From Paraburkholderia sp. CNPSo 3274 (GTDB lineage Bacteria; Pseudomonadota; Gammaproteobacteria; Burkholderiales; Burkholderiaceae): DNA of 64,000 bases. Position 1 is the stretch's first letter. The number at the start of each line of letters is the position of its first letter. Shown piece by piece: positions 10,970 through 19,489 of the stretch. The notes under the pieces were generated by a model that saw nothing but the letters and a program-made list of their open reading frames with translations, was not told where the DNA came from and searched no databases. The translations under genes and the position numbers were made by a program. The stretch is from the NCBI RefSeq assembly GCF_024206475.1, contig NZ_JAMBPR010000038.1, positions 22,151 through 86,150 on the forward strand, read 5' to 3'.

Positions 10970-11317
10970 ATGAAAGCGCTCGTTTCCATATTGCTCGTTG
11001 CCTGCGCCCTGGCCGCTCCGGCTGCCGCTTTCGCACAGACTGCCAACCCCGCCAACGCGCCGGTCACGCGCGCCCAGGTGGTCGCCGATCTCGTGCGGTT
11101 GGAGCAGGCGGGGTATCGTCCTGTGGCCAAGGATGTCAACTATCCAGATGACATTCAGCACGCAGAGGCGATCGTGGCTCAGGAGCAAGCGCAAAAGACC
11201 CCGCAGGCCGCGCCGGGCAGCACGGCGGTTGGCGGCGTCGCGATGATGGGCAGCTCGGACGCGGGTGCGCCGATCGTGGCCGACGTCGGCGGGCGGTCGA
11301 TTTATGCGGGCCACTGA
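10970..11317 (+). CDS. DUF4148 family small exported protein
   Basis: Short protein of 115 residues with a signal peptide (MKALVSILLVACALAAPAAAFAQ). The DUF4148 core follows: VTRAQVVADLVRLEQAGYRP, then DVNYPDDIQHAEAIVA. These proteins are numerous in Burkholderia and relatives, and their role is not established. The start at 10970 is favoured over the GTG at 10961 by GAGAGG eight bases upstream and by the signal peptide. The Gly/Ala-rich C-terminal half ends in GGRSIYAGH. It is divergent from the pump operon and shares its control region, so it may be co-regulated. Confidence 0.85.
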   Translation: MKALVSILLVACALAAPAAAFAQTANPANAPVTRAQVVADLVRLEQAGYRPVAKDVNYPDDIQHAEAIVAQEQAQKTPQAAPGSTAVGGVAMMGSSDAGAPIVADVGGRSIYAGH

Positions 11318-11821
11318 GCGGTCGAGCGCGGCGCGGCAGCCTGGGCGATAAAGCCGGGCGCCGCCGCGCATTTCGATTCGCTTAGTCAAACGTTTGCGCG
11401 GACGTAATTTGCCCCATTCGCGCGCAAAAAATCCTTATTCTTTTTCATTAATGCCGCGAAGCTGCCCCATTAATAGCGGCGGCGTTAAATCAGCCATCTT
11501 CCCGGATCACGCAAATTCATAATGGACTGGTAAGATACGCGCGAATATGGGATGGCAGCTCTCTCCATTCCGGATTATCGGAGCGAATCTAGACCACTCG
11601 CGCCGCCGGAAAAGGAGTCCGCGCCATCAGGCCGACGGGGAGCGGCCGTCTTGCACTACGAATTGCGCTCTATGTTTAAAAAAGCGCGTACGTTCGCATT
11701 GTGTGTTTAATCGCAAGCGTTTGAGACTCGCGTTTCGCCTTTCCGGCGAATCGTCTGCCGCCGCTTGCCGCTGTTGCGCCTTGCGCAGACGGTCATTCTC
11801 CCGCGGTCTAACCCCGCCGTC
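11318..11821. other. Intergenic, no gene recognised
   Basis: This stretch leads into the exopolysaccharide locus. It is locally AT-rich at 11430-11490. It holds an imperfect inverted repeat, TTAATGCCGC (11448-11457) against GCGGCGTTAA (11479-11488), which pairs at nine of ten positions, and two copies of CATTAAT. These could be part of a promoter or operator for the glycosyl transferase gene, but no clear -35/-10 pair was found. Confidence 0.4.
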
Positions 11822-13312
11822 ATGCCAATCAGGCGTATCAAACAGTCGCACATACTGGCCGAACCCGTCATGTCCACCCAGTCGACCCACCATCACCGCC
11901 TCTTTATGGCGCTGGTCGGTGTCATCAGCGCGGCGCTCAATACGGGCGCGCTCGTCGCGCTGTTGTTGTCGCGCGGACAGACCGGCGACACGCCCTACAC
12001 GCGTGCGTTGACCGGCGCGTTCGCCGCGGCCGCGTTCGTCGTGTTTGCGCGCTTTCATCTGGTTGCCAGCGCGCGTGATCTCTGGTGGATGCTGGGCCGC
12101 GGCGCATGGCGCTGGTGCCGGCTGCCGATCGCGCTCATGGTGCTGCTGTTCGTGACGCAAGGCGATAGCGGCACAGCGGACCTGCGCACGCTGGTCGCGC
12201 AATGGGCCGCCATTGCACTGCCGTTGCAACTCGCCGGCCTGGCTGTTTTGCGCGGCGTGGCCCACAGCATCAACAACGCGCCCGGCAACCTGCGCCGTGC
12301 GGTGTTCTTCGGCATGGGCAGCGAGGCGCGCAAGCTGAACCTGCGCCTGCAGCGTTCGCCGATTCTTGGCATTCACGTGGTGGGCTATTACAACGATGCG
12401 CCCGCCGTACACTGCGACGGGGAAGCGCTGCCGCCGTATCTCGGCCGCTATGAAGACGCTGCGGCGCACATCCACGCGAACAACTACGAGATCGTGTTCC
12501 TCGCGATGGGTCAGGCCGCGATGGCTCAAGCCGACGCAAGTGAAGTGAAGGACATCACGGCCGACATCGTGACGCGCCTCTACGATTCGACGGCTGCGAT
12601 CTATCTCGTGCCCGAGCTGCACTACCTCGAAGACGTCGCGACGACCAGCGCGGAGCTCGCCGGCGTGCCGCTGCTCGCTCTTCACGACATTCCCATTCTG
12701 GGGCTTTCGCGCATGCTCAAGCGCGCGGTCGACATTGCCGGCGCGGCGTTCCTGCTCGCGCTGCTCTGGCCGGTCATGCTCGCGATTGCTCTGGCGATCC
12801 GGCTCGATTCGCCGGGCCCGGTGATGTTCAAGCAGCGCCGCAACGGCGAGCACGGCCGGGCGATCGTCGTGCACAAATTCCGCTCGATGCGCGTGGGGGC
12901 GCAGAACGAGAGCGATGCAGAAGAGCGGGGCGTGCGCCAGGCCCGCAGTGGCGACGACCGGATCACGGGCGTGGGGCGCTATCTGCGCCGGACTTCGCTT
13001 GACGAGTTGCCGCAGCTCTTCAACGTGCTGGGCGGTTCGATGAGTCTCGTGGGTCCGCGCCCGCACGCGGCGGAGCACAACGCAGAGTACCGGCAACTGA
13101 TTTCCGGCTACATGCTGCGCCATAGCGTGAAGCCGGGCATGACGGGGTGGGCGCAGATCAACGGGCTGCGCGGCCTGACCGATACGCCCGACAAGATGCA
13201 GCGCCGCGTGGAGTACGACCGTTACTACATCACGCACTGGTCGCTATGGCTCGACCTGCAGATCCTGCTGAAGACGATCCCGTCGATCGTCTCGGGTCGC
13301 AATGCGGTTTGA
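11822..13312 (+). CDS. Undecaprenyl-phosphate glucose phosphotransferase (WcaJ-like)
   Basis: Initiating enzyme of exopolysaccharide synthesis; it moves a sugar phosphate (usually glucose-1-phosphate) to the lipid carrier at the inner membrane. Four or five N-terminal TM segments precede a CoA-binding-like domain (AVFFGMGSEARKLNLRLQ, about residues 160-290). The C-terminal bacterial sugar transferase domain has a further TM/re-entrant helix (KRAVDIAGAAFLLALLWP), PGPVMFKQRRNGEHGR, VHKFRSM, RRTSLDELPQLFNVL and MSLVGPRPHAAEH. The start is uncertain: 11822 and 11870 are both possible and neither has a good ribosome site. The family call is firm. Confidence 0.9.
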   Translation: MPIRRIKQSHILAEPVMSTQSTHHHRLFMALVGVISAALNTGALVALLLSRGQTGDTPYTRALTGAFAAAAFVVFARFHLVASARDLWWMLGRGAWRWCRLPIALMVLLFVTQGDSGTADLRTLVAQWAAIALPLQLAGLAVLRGVAHSINNAPGNLRRAVFFGMGSEARKLNLRLQRSPILGIHVVGYYNDAPAVHCDGEALPPYLGRYEDAAAHIHANNYEIVFLAMGQAAMAQADASEVKDITADIVTRLYDSTAAIYLVPELHYLEDVATTSAELAGVPLLALHDIPILGLSRMLKRAVDIAGAAFLLALLWPVMLAIALAIRLDSPGPVMFKQRRNGEHGRAIVVHKFRSMRVGAQNESDAEERGVRQARSGDDRITGVGRYLRRTSLDELPQLFNVLGGSMSLVGPRPHAAEHNAEYRQLISGYMLRHSVKPGMTGWAQINGLRGLTDTPDKMQRRVEYDRYYITHWSLWLDLQILLKTIPSIVSGRNAV

Positions 13313-13370
13313 AGCAAGCGCCGGGCGAGACGTGGCCGGACCTGAGCCGGCCGCGCTCGCATCGGCGGCT

Positions 13371-14195
13371 TTACGCCGCGCGCCGCTGCGTGCGCGCCAC
13401 GCGCCAGTGACGCCACAGGATGCTGAAGAAGCGGCGGTCGTCCACGAGGTAGCGGCGCCACAGGCGCGCAGGGTCTTGTTTGATGCGCCAGCACCATTCG
13501 AGACCGCGGCGCTGCATCCACGCGGGGGCGCGTTGCTGCAGGCCGACGGCGAACTCGACGGCTGCCCCCGCGCACAGCATGAGGCCGCCCGGCAGCTTGC
13601 TGGCGTGATGCAGCGCCCAGCGTTCCTGCTTGGGCATGCCGAGGCACACGAACACAATATCGGGCGCGGCCGCGCGCACGCGCTCGGTTACCGCATCGCC
13701 CTCGGGACCGGTCGGATCGAACGTCATGGAAGGCGCGATCACCTCGACGTCGAGGCCCGGATAGTGTTGCGCGAAACCATTCAGAAGCGTGGCTTCGTGC
13801 CCCGGGCGGCCGCCGACCACCACCACTTTCCAGCCGCCCGCGTGGGCGCGCTCGCACAGTGCGGGCAACAGGTCCGAGCCGGTCACGCGTTCCGGCAGCG
13901 GCGCGCCGAACAGGTGGCTCGCCCAGACAACGGGCATGCCGTCCGCAAACAGGAAGTCGGCGGTTCGGTAAAGGCGTTGAAGATCGGGCTGTGTGTCGAG
14001 ACGCACCACGTGATCGACGTTCGGCGTGACCGCCACGCGCGCCCGGCCGTCGCGCTGCAAGGCGGCGGTGCAAAGCACATCGAGCGCGGTGTCGAACGAC
14101 ACGGCTGCGATATTGAGTCCGAACAAGGGAATGCTCGGCTTGAATTCACCCCGTGCGGCCGCCTGAGGCGCCGCTGTTATGGAAGGCGTGCTCAT
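13371..14195 (-). CDS. WecB/TagA/CpsF family glycosyltransferase
   Basis: Glycosyltransferase of about 274 residues that probably adds the second sugar to the lipid-linked intermediate. Family motifs are FGLNIAAVSFDTALDVL, TPNVDHVVRL, the hallmark TADFLFADGMPVVWAS, VVVVGGRPGHE, and the nucleotide-site region DIVFVCLGMPKQERWALHH. The start at 14195 (MSTPSITAAPQ) avoids a long unconserved extension. It lies on the opposite strand to the initiating transferase, tail to tail with it, with 58 bases between. The role in the exopolysaccharide pathway is inferred from family and location. Confidence 0.88.
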   Translation of the reverse strand: MSTPSITAAPQAAARGEFKPSIPLFGLNIAAVSFDTALDVLCTAALQRDGRARVAVTPNVDHVVRLDTQPDLQRLYRTADFLFADGMPVVWASHLFGAPLPERVTGSDLLPALCERAHAGGWKVVVVGGRPGHEATLLNGFAQHYPGLDVEVIAPSMTFDPTGPEGDAVTERVRAAAPDIVFVCLGMPKQERWALHHASKLPGGLMLCAGAAVEFAVGLQQRAPAWMQRRGLEWCWRIKQDPARLWRRYLVDDRRFFSILWRHWRVARTQRRAA

Positions 14196-14503
14196 GTTGT
14201 TTTTGTGACCCCGACGCGCGCACACGACGAGAGCCACGCACGGCGCCCGTTGAACCGGCGTCGTGCCACCCCGTCATGCGACGTACGTTATGTTTTTTTC
14301 TGGTCTCCTGGCTTTTGCCAAGGTGCTTTGGACTTCAGACGGAATCTTACTGCTGTGTCGGTGGGCTGCGTAACACAAGAGTGCTTTTTTAGAGACAAAA
14401 ATCGGGATGCGTTTGAAATTTCTCTGGTTGCGCCGGCGGTTGCACGCGTGCGATCGGCTACTATCGCCGCGGCCCGTTTTCCCTTCCTCGTTCATGACAG
14501 ACG
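14196..14503. other. Divergent intergenic region, glycosyltransferase / GMC oxidoreductase
   Basis: 308 bases separate two divergent starts and must hold both promoters. The middle, about 14285-14425, is AT-rich compared with its surroundings. No operator or confident promoter hexamers were identified. Confidence 0.4.
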
Positions 14504-16222
14504 ATGATTACCGACGCCCGTGAGATTCCCGCCGGCACGACCCTACGCGCGGACCTGTGCATCGTGGGCGCCGGCGCCGCCGGCATTGCACTCGCGCTCG
14601 CGCTGGAGGAGAGCGGGCTCGACGTGATCGTGCTGGAGAGCGGCGGCGATGCGCCCGAGCCCGCAAGCCAGCAGCTATACGCGGGCACGGTGGCGAATGC
14701 GGACCTTCATCCGCCGCCGGACAACTACCGCGTGCGCCGCTTCGGCGGCTCGACCACGCTGTGGGGCGGCCGCTGCATGCCGCTCGACGCGCTCGACTTC
14801 GAGGCGCGCGATTACGTCGCGCACAGCGGCTGGCCAATTGCGTTCGCCGATGTGCTGCGCTACTACCCGCAAGCCAACGCGTTGTGTGAAGCGGGCGAAT
14901 TCGCCTATACCGCCGAAGGCGCGTTTGCCGCGCCGCTGCGCCCTATGATCGGCGGCTTTGCGAGCGACGTGTTTTCGACGCACACGCTCGAGCGCTTCAG
15001 CTGCCCGACCGATTTCGGTCAGCGTTACCGGGCGCGCCTCGCGAAAGGCCGCGTGCGCGTGCTCCAGCATGCGAACCTGTGCCGTCTGCCGATGCTGGCA
15101 GGTTCGACGCGGCGTGTCGGCGCGGCCCAGGTGCGCGTACTGAACGCGATGGGCGCGACGGACGGCGCGACGTTCGAGGTGGCCGCGCGCGCTTACGTGC
15201 TCGCGACCGGCGGTCTCGAAGTGCCGCGCCTCTTGCTCAACAGCCCCGGGCCAAGCGACCAGGGACTCGGCAACGCCCATGACGCGGTGGGCCGCTATTA
15301 CATGAGCCATCTCGCGGGCACGATCGGCACGATCGATCTCGCGGCGGCGCAGTCCGTGCGGCACGGCTACGAGATTTCGGAAGAGGGCATCTATTGCCGC
15401 CGCCGCCTCGCGTTGCGCCCCGAGCAGCAAGCAGCGCTGCGCGCGGGCAACTTCATTGCGCGCCTCCATCATCCGCGCATTCCGGACGCCGGGCACGGCA
15501 ACGGCGTCCTCTCCGCGCTGTATCTTGCGCGCGGCATCGTGCCCTACGAATACGCGAAGCGCCTCTACGACGGCACACCCGAAGGCTATGCGGGCTCCAC
15601 GCTCGCGCACTTGAACAACGTCGTTGCGGACGCACCGAACACGGCGCGTTTCCTGTGGCACTGGCTGCGGCGGCGCACGCTGGCCGCGCGCAAGGTCCCC
15701 TCGGTGATCGTGCGGCCCGCGAATCTGCGCTTCTCGCTCGACTTCCATGCGGAGCAGGAGCCCAATCCGGCGAGCCGCGTCACGCTCGGCGACGAAACCG
15801 ATGCGCTCGGCCTGCGCCGCATCCATGTGGACTGGCGCTATACGCAACAGGACGTCGCGACCGTGAGCCGCGCGCTCGCCGCGCTCGCGCACGAGGTCGA
15901 GCGCGCGGGCGTTGGCCGCTTCACCTACGACCCCGCGCGGGTCGAAGCCGAAATGACGCGCTACGGCGCATATGGCGGACATCACATCGGCACAGCGCGC
16001 ATGGGGCGCGACGCGCGCACGAGCGTGGTCGATGCCGACTGCCGGCTACACGAAGCGGACAACGTCTATGTGATGGGCGCCGCGGTGTTCCCGACTTCGG
16101 GCCAGGCGAATCCGACCTTGACCATCGTCGCGCTCGCACTGCGGCTTGCCGAACACCTCAAGGGCGCTGCCGATCTTGGCGCGCTGCCCGTTCCCACCGC
16201 AAACCATTCCGAACCCGCGTGA
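14504..16222 (+). CDS. GMC family FAD-dependent oxidoreductase
   Basis: Flavoprotein of 572 residues that oxidises an alcohol, probably a sugar hydroxyl given its neighbours. The Rossmann FAD motif is LCIVGAGAAGIALALALE followed by an acidic strand end, VIVLESG. The FAD-attachment region is RRFGGSTTLWGGRCMPLD, and VLATGGLEVPRLLLNS follows. The C-terminal GMC_oxred_C region is HHIGTARMGRDARTSVVD plus GAAVFPTSGQANPTLTIVAL. No secretion signal is seen, so it should act in the cytoplasm. The stop overlaps the next start by one base. Such enzymes are found in Burkholderia exopolysaccharide clusters, where their substrate is not settled. Confidence 0.88.
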   Translation: MITDAREIPAGTTLRADLCIVGAGAAGIALALALEESGLDVIVLESGGDAPEPASQQLYAGTVANADLHPPPDNYRVRRFGGSTTLWGGRCMPLDALDFEARDYVAHSGWPIAFADVLRYYPQANALCEAGEFAYTAEGAFAAPLRPMIGGFASDVFSTHTLERFSCPTDFGQRYRARLAKGRVRVLQHANLCRLPMLAGSTRRVGAAQVRVLNAMGATDGATFEVAARAYVLATGGLEVPRLLLNSPGPSDQGLGNAHDAVGRYYMSHLAGTIGTIDLAAAQSVRHGYEISEEGIYCRRRLALRPEQQAALRAGNFIARLHHPRIPDAGHGNGVLSALYLARGIVPYEYAKRLYDGTPEGYAGSTLAHLNNVVADAPNTARFLWHWLRRRTLAARKVPSVIVRPANLRFSLDFHAEQEPNPASRVTLGDETDALGLRRIHVDWRYTQQDVATVSRALAALAHEVERAGVGRFTYDPARVEAEMTRYGAYGGHHIGTARMGRDARTSVVDADCRLHEADNVYVMGAAVFPTSGQANPTLTIVALALRLAEHLKGAADLGALPVPTANHSEPA

Positions 16223-17169
16223 TGAAAGCCCGCATTCTCGTTCTTGGCGCGACCGGCTTTGTCGGTCGCCACCTGGTGAAAGCATTACGCAGTACCGAAT
16301 GGGCCGAGCCGATTGCCGCCTCGCGCAGGCAAGGGAGTGGCTTGCGCCGTCTCGATGCCGCGGACCTCACGTCGCTCGCCGCCGCGCTTGCCGACGTGGA
16401 CGGCGTGGTCAACTGCGTGGCAGGTGCGCCGGCGACGATCGTCGCGAATGCGCGTGCGCTGGTTGCCGCGCTGGAGGCACGCGGTGCGCCGCTGCCCGTG
16501 GTCCACTTCAGTTCGATGGCGGTCTATGGCGCCGCCGAAGGCCGTATCGACGAAGCGGCTGCGCTCGACGCCGTGAGCCCCTATGGCCATGCGAAAGTCG
16601 AGTCGGAAGGCCTGCTTGCTCATCTGCCTGCGCTCACGATATTGCGCCCGGGTTGCATATACGGAGGCGGTAGTCCGCAGTGGTCGGCGCGCATTGCGCA
16701 ACTGCTGCGCGCGCGGCGCCTGGGCGACCTTGGCGCGGCCGGCGACGGTTGCAGCAATCTCGTTCACGTCGACGACGTCGTGCAGGCGGCGCTGGCCGCG
16801 CTGCGCACGCCGGCTTCGGGCGCTCAGGCCTACAACCTGGCGATGGCGGATGCGCCGCGCTGGAACGAGTACTTCGTGGCGTACGCACGTATTTTGGGGG
16901 CGACGCCGGTGGAGCGGATCGGGGCGCGGCGTCTTGCGCTCGAAACGAAGGTGTGGGCGCCTGCGCTGAAGATTGCCGAGATCGCGGGACGGAAACTAGG
17001 CGGTGTGAAGGTGCCTCCGCCGCTGCCGCCTTCGCTCGCGCGGTTGTGGCAACAGGACATCCGGCTCGACGCGCGCCGCGCGGAAACGGCTTTTGATATT
17101 AGGTGGACGCCGTGGCGCGTCGCGCTGCAGGCCGAAGCGTTTGTGGCGGGGGCGTCGCGCGCCGGCTGA
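16222..17169 (+). CDS. NAD-dependent epimerase/dehydratase (extended SDR)
   Basis: Nucleotide-sugar-modifying or related SDR enzyme of 315 residues. The N-terminal cofactor motif is ILVLGATGFVGRHLVKAL. The catalytic region has VVHFSSMAVYG and SPYGHAKVESE, giving the Tyr-x3-Lys pair, and the RPGCIYGGGSPQW loop follows. The start codon ATG shares one base with the TGA of the GMC oxidoreductase gene, so the two are co-translated and may modify the same sugar. Which sugar cannot be said. It is the last gene of the left half of the exopolysaccharide locus. Confidence 0.88.
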   Translation: MKARILVLGATGFVGRHLVKALRSTEWAEPIAASRRQGSGLRRLDAADLTSLAAALADVDGVVNCVAGAPATIVANARALVAALEARGAPLPVVHFSSMAVYGAAEGRIDEAAALDAVSPYGHAKVESEGLLAHLPALTILRPGCIYGGGSPQWSARIAQLLRARRLGDLGAAGDGCSNLVHVDDVVQAALAALRTPASGAQAYNLAMADAPRWNEYFVAYARILGATPVERIGARRLALETKVWAPALKIAEIAGRKLGGVKVPPPLPPSLARLWQQDIRLDARRAETAFDIRWTPWRVALQAEAFVAGASRAG

Positions 17170-17569
17170 GCCGGTTGGGTTAGCCTGGGTTTCGGTTCGC
17201 CGAAGGTTCCGGCCTCGGCCCACCCGCTATCATTCGGATTCCTATTAATAGAATTTGCGAACCCATAGTGCCGGATTTTTGCCGGTTCAGATGATCTGTG
17301 AATGGAGACCCGAGGCGCGTCGACTACCGTTCGCTCGTGTTGCCATGATTTAGTGGTGCCGGATCGCGGTGCGGCGGCTATTCAGCGGTGGCATAAAAAC
17401 GTGCGCTGTGATCGGCAATTCAGCGAATTGAGGCCATAAAAAAGGCCTGTTCGCGATGCAGGCGCACGCACGCGGCCCATAGAATTTCATCGTAGATCCA
17501 CTCACGCAGCGTCAGGCGACCGATACCTGTCGGATCGCTTTCCCACATCGGATTTCCGGTTAATTCAGC
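17170..17569. other. Intergenic, no gene recognised
   Basis: 400 bases between the epimerase gene and the REP-transposase-like gene. A minus-strand frame of 42 codons exists at 17420-17548 but has no family I recognise. A short inverted repeat, AGGCC-N8-GGCCT, with an A-run in the loop lies near 17430. The left border of the accessory stretch that splits the exopolysaccharide locus must fall here. Confidence 0.4.
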
Positions 17570-18277
17570 ATGACACGGCTTGCACGGCACTACGTCCCAG
17601 AACAACCGCAGCACGTTATCTTGCAGGGGCTCACGGGGCCCGCATTCCTCGACGAAGGAGACTACCTGTACTTCCTCGCCTGTCTGGCAGACGCAGCGCG
17701 CGTCGCCGATCTGGCAATCCACGCGTGGGTACTTATGCCCGACGCGGTGCAGTTCCTCGTCACGCCTTCATACGAGTCGAGCGTGGCCATGGCGATGCAG
17801 GCGGTTTGGCGTCGCTACGTTGAGACTTTCAACCGCCGCCACGGACGCCGCGGGACGATGTGGCGTGGCGAGTACCGGGCAACCGTGATTGAACCCGACC
17901 GGTATTTCCTGCTCGCGAGCCAGGTCATCGACCATGCGCCGGTGCGCAACCGCCTCGTGGCCGAGGCAGGCAACTACCCGTGGTCGAGCTATACGCACCA
18001 CGTCGGGCTGCGCGTCGACAGGTTCATCAAGGACCACCCGCTCTACCGGGCGCTCGGCAGTACGCCGTTCGAGCGCCACCAGTCCTACCGCGATTTGGGC
18101 GCACAGCCTCTAGACGAATGCGAGGTCAATAACTTGATTCGATCGACGCTCGAGGGCTGGGTGCTCGGCAGCGCCGCGTATTGCGAGTGGGCGGCGCAGA
18201 CAGCCAACCGGAGGCTGATGCCGGTGCTGCTGCGCGACCGGCCGCCCAAGGTTCGCACGACTAGCGCCCTCGCATGA
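17570..18277 (+). CDS. REP-associated tyrosine transposase-like protein lacking the HUH motif
   Basis: Member of the Y1/RayT family of 235 residues. Family features are the start MTRLARHYVPEQPQHVILQG, the catalytic-tyrosine region WRRYVETFNRRHGRRGTMWRGEYR, and NRLVAEAGNYPWSSYTHH. The metal-binding His-x-His that active enzymes show as MPNHVHLL is here MPDAVQFLV, so both histidines are gone. The protein should therefore be unable to nick DNA by the usual chemistry and may be domesticated. No ribosome site is obvious at this start. It sits alone at the edge of the decayed region and no clear REP palindromes were found beside it. Confidence 0.8.
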   Translation: MTRLARHYVPEQPQHVILQGLTGPAFLDEGDYLYFLACLADAARVADLAIHAWVLMPDAVQFLVTPSYESSVAMAMQAVWRRYVETFNRRHGRRGTMWRGEYRATVIEPDRYFLLASQVIDHAPVRNRLVAEAGNYPWSSYTHHVGLRVDRFIKDHPLYRALGSTPFERHQSYRDLGAQPLDECEVNNLIRSTLEGWVLGSAAYCEWAAQTANRRLMPVLLRDRPPKVRTTSALA

Positions 18278-18325
18278 CGGAGGGGCGATCGGCTGGCTAG
18301 CGCATAGGAGCGAAATCACGACCCC

Positions 18326-18346
18326 GCGCCTCTGTCCTGGAGGCGC
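18326..18346 (+). terminator. Hairpin after the transposase-like gene
   Basis: Perfect 7-base stem, GCGCCTC (18326-18332) and GAGGCGC (18340-18346), with a 7-base loop, 49 bases after the stop codon. No T-run follows, so it could be a weak terminator or a REP-like palindrome. Confidence 0.35.
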
Positions 18347-18426
18347 ATAATAAGCGCTCGGCGTAGGCGTCATTCAAGCCGGTAAGACGATGTAGTCATC
18401 CGCAATTGTTCACGCGCAGGTGGGAA

Positions 18427-18705
18427 GTGACCCTCCCATTCTTCACGATCGGCCATTCCGACCGCACCCTCGATGACTTTATCGGGCTGTTGAGAGGTGC
18501 TGACATCGGCATGCTCGCCGACGTGATCGCGCGGGGTGAAACGGTTTTACACATCATGAGTGCGCAACGGCACGAACACGCGCGGTTGACTGCGGGTGCG
18601 GTCGTTCGACCTGATGGGTCGATTGTCTATCCCGCGAGCCATCGGCGTGCGATTACCGACACGCTTTGGGAAGATTCGATGCCGCTCTATATTCCCAGGC
18701 AGTAA
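18427..18705 (+). pseudogene. DUF488 protein with large internal deletion
   Basis: The N-terminus (LPFFTIGHSDRTLDDFIGLL, then GMLADV) is the beginning of a DUF488 domain. It jumps directly to IARGETVLHIMSAQRHEHAR and LTAGAVVRPDGSIVYPA, which is the family's C-terminal end. The middle of the domain is missing, including the usual PRSR..PQFN and CxE...CHR segments; I estimate about 100 residues. The reading frame survives the deletion. The GTG at 18427 is preceded by AGGTGGGAA and is a plausible start. The protein is probably non-functional. Confidence 0.7.
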
Positions 18706-18729
18706 GCCCACTTCGCAGGCTTAAACGAC

Positions 18730-18763
18730 AAAGGCACCGCGCTCAGGCGCGGTGCCTTTGTTT
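18730..18763 (+). terminator. Rho-independent terminator
   Basis: Strong hairpin AAAGGCACCGCGC (18730-18742), loop TCAG, GCGCGGTGCCTTT (18747-18759), followed by GTTT. The symmetric A and T ends make it potentially bidirectional. It closes the DUF488 remnant transcript. Confidence 0.85.
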
Positions 18764-19066
18764 ATGGTGGCTGCTCGCAACCCGGATTCGCATAGCAATG
18801 CATCTCAATAAGATGGCGCGATTCAACGGTCAGTACTTTTGATCAATCAGTGAGTCGAGATTTACCCGAATATTCACCCGCTCTCATTAAAAAGTGCCAG
18901 CGAAAATCACTTTTGTGTAAAGGCATTTACGCGGGTATCGCATACATTCCATTGCACCGCGGCAGGCCTTACCACGTTGACTAACGCACGCCGTTGCCGA
19001 CGGTACGAAAAATCGAGAGTCGTAAATCGACCGCATACTGGATATCGCCAAAATATGGAAGGAGAC
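18764..19066. other. Intergenic, no gene recognised
   Basis: About 300 AT-rich bases before a truncated outer-membrane protein gene. It probably holds the promoter of that gene. Nothing else was recognised. Confidence 0.4.
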
Positions 19067-19408
19067 GTGAAAAAATCCATCGCTATCCGCACGCCACTGT
19101 TAGGTGTTGCCTTCGTCAGCTGCTTCGCCGGTGTGGCACATGCAGCGGAGACCTCACCGACTGCAGAGGGAGGGACCCACGCAGCACAGGTTGCCCAGAC
19201 GAATGGTTCTGGAGTCGAGACCACAACGGAGTTCCTGACCCGCGCGTATCTGCTGGCTGACGTCGGATCGTTCGCCGGCCATCCGCGTACTGCGTACATG
19301 AGTCTTGGCTACGAATACTGGCACAACATGTACGGCACGCCGGCTTCCGAACAACCGGGCACGACCCAGACATCCGTCCCGATGTTCGTGGCCGAAATCC
19401 ACTTCTGA
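19067..19408 (+). pseudogene. Truncated outer-membrane beta-barrel protein (signal peptide plus last strands)
   Basis: GTG start at 19067 with a good AAGGAG site. The signal peptide is KKSIAIRTPLLGVAFVSCFAGVAHA. After a short linker the sequence goes directly to TTEFLTRAYLLADVGSFAG, MSLGYEYWHNMYGTPA and a terminal VAEIHF. This resembles the final strands of a Burkholderia outer-membrane protein of about 250-280 residues (Tsx/nucleoside-channel-like), including the terminal Phe of barrel proteins. The central strands are missing without loss of frame, so the product (113 residues) cannot form a full barrel. The family assignment is from memory and is moderate. Confidence 0.6.
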
Positions 19409-19489
19409 GCGGGCTGGCGAGTGCTGACGGCCATCGGCAACCGGAGTGCGAGTTGCCGATGGCCCACCCTCGAACGTGTTGCCTCGCGG

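Noticed and set aside
11627..13237. 536-codon minus-strand open frame
   Set aside because: Antisense to the initiating sugar transferase; no family features.
15394..16221. Upstream extension of the epimerase frame
   Set aside because: Lies inside the GMC oxidoreductase gene in another frame; the epimerase starts with its cofactor motif at 16222.
17420..17548. Minus-strand 42-codon frame before the transposase-like gene
   Set aside because: No ribosome site, no recognised family and too short to support.
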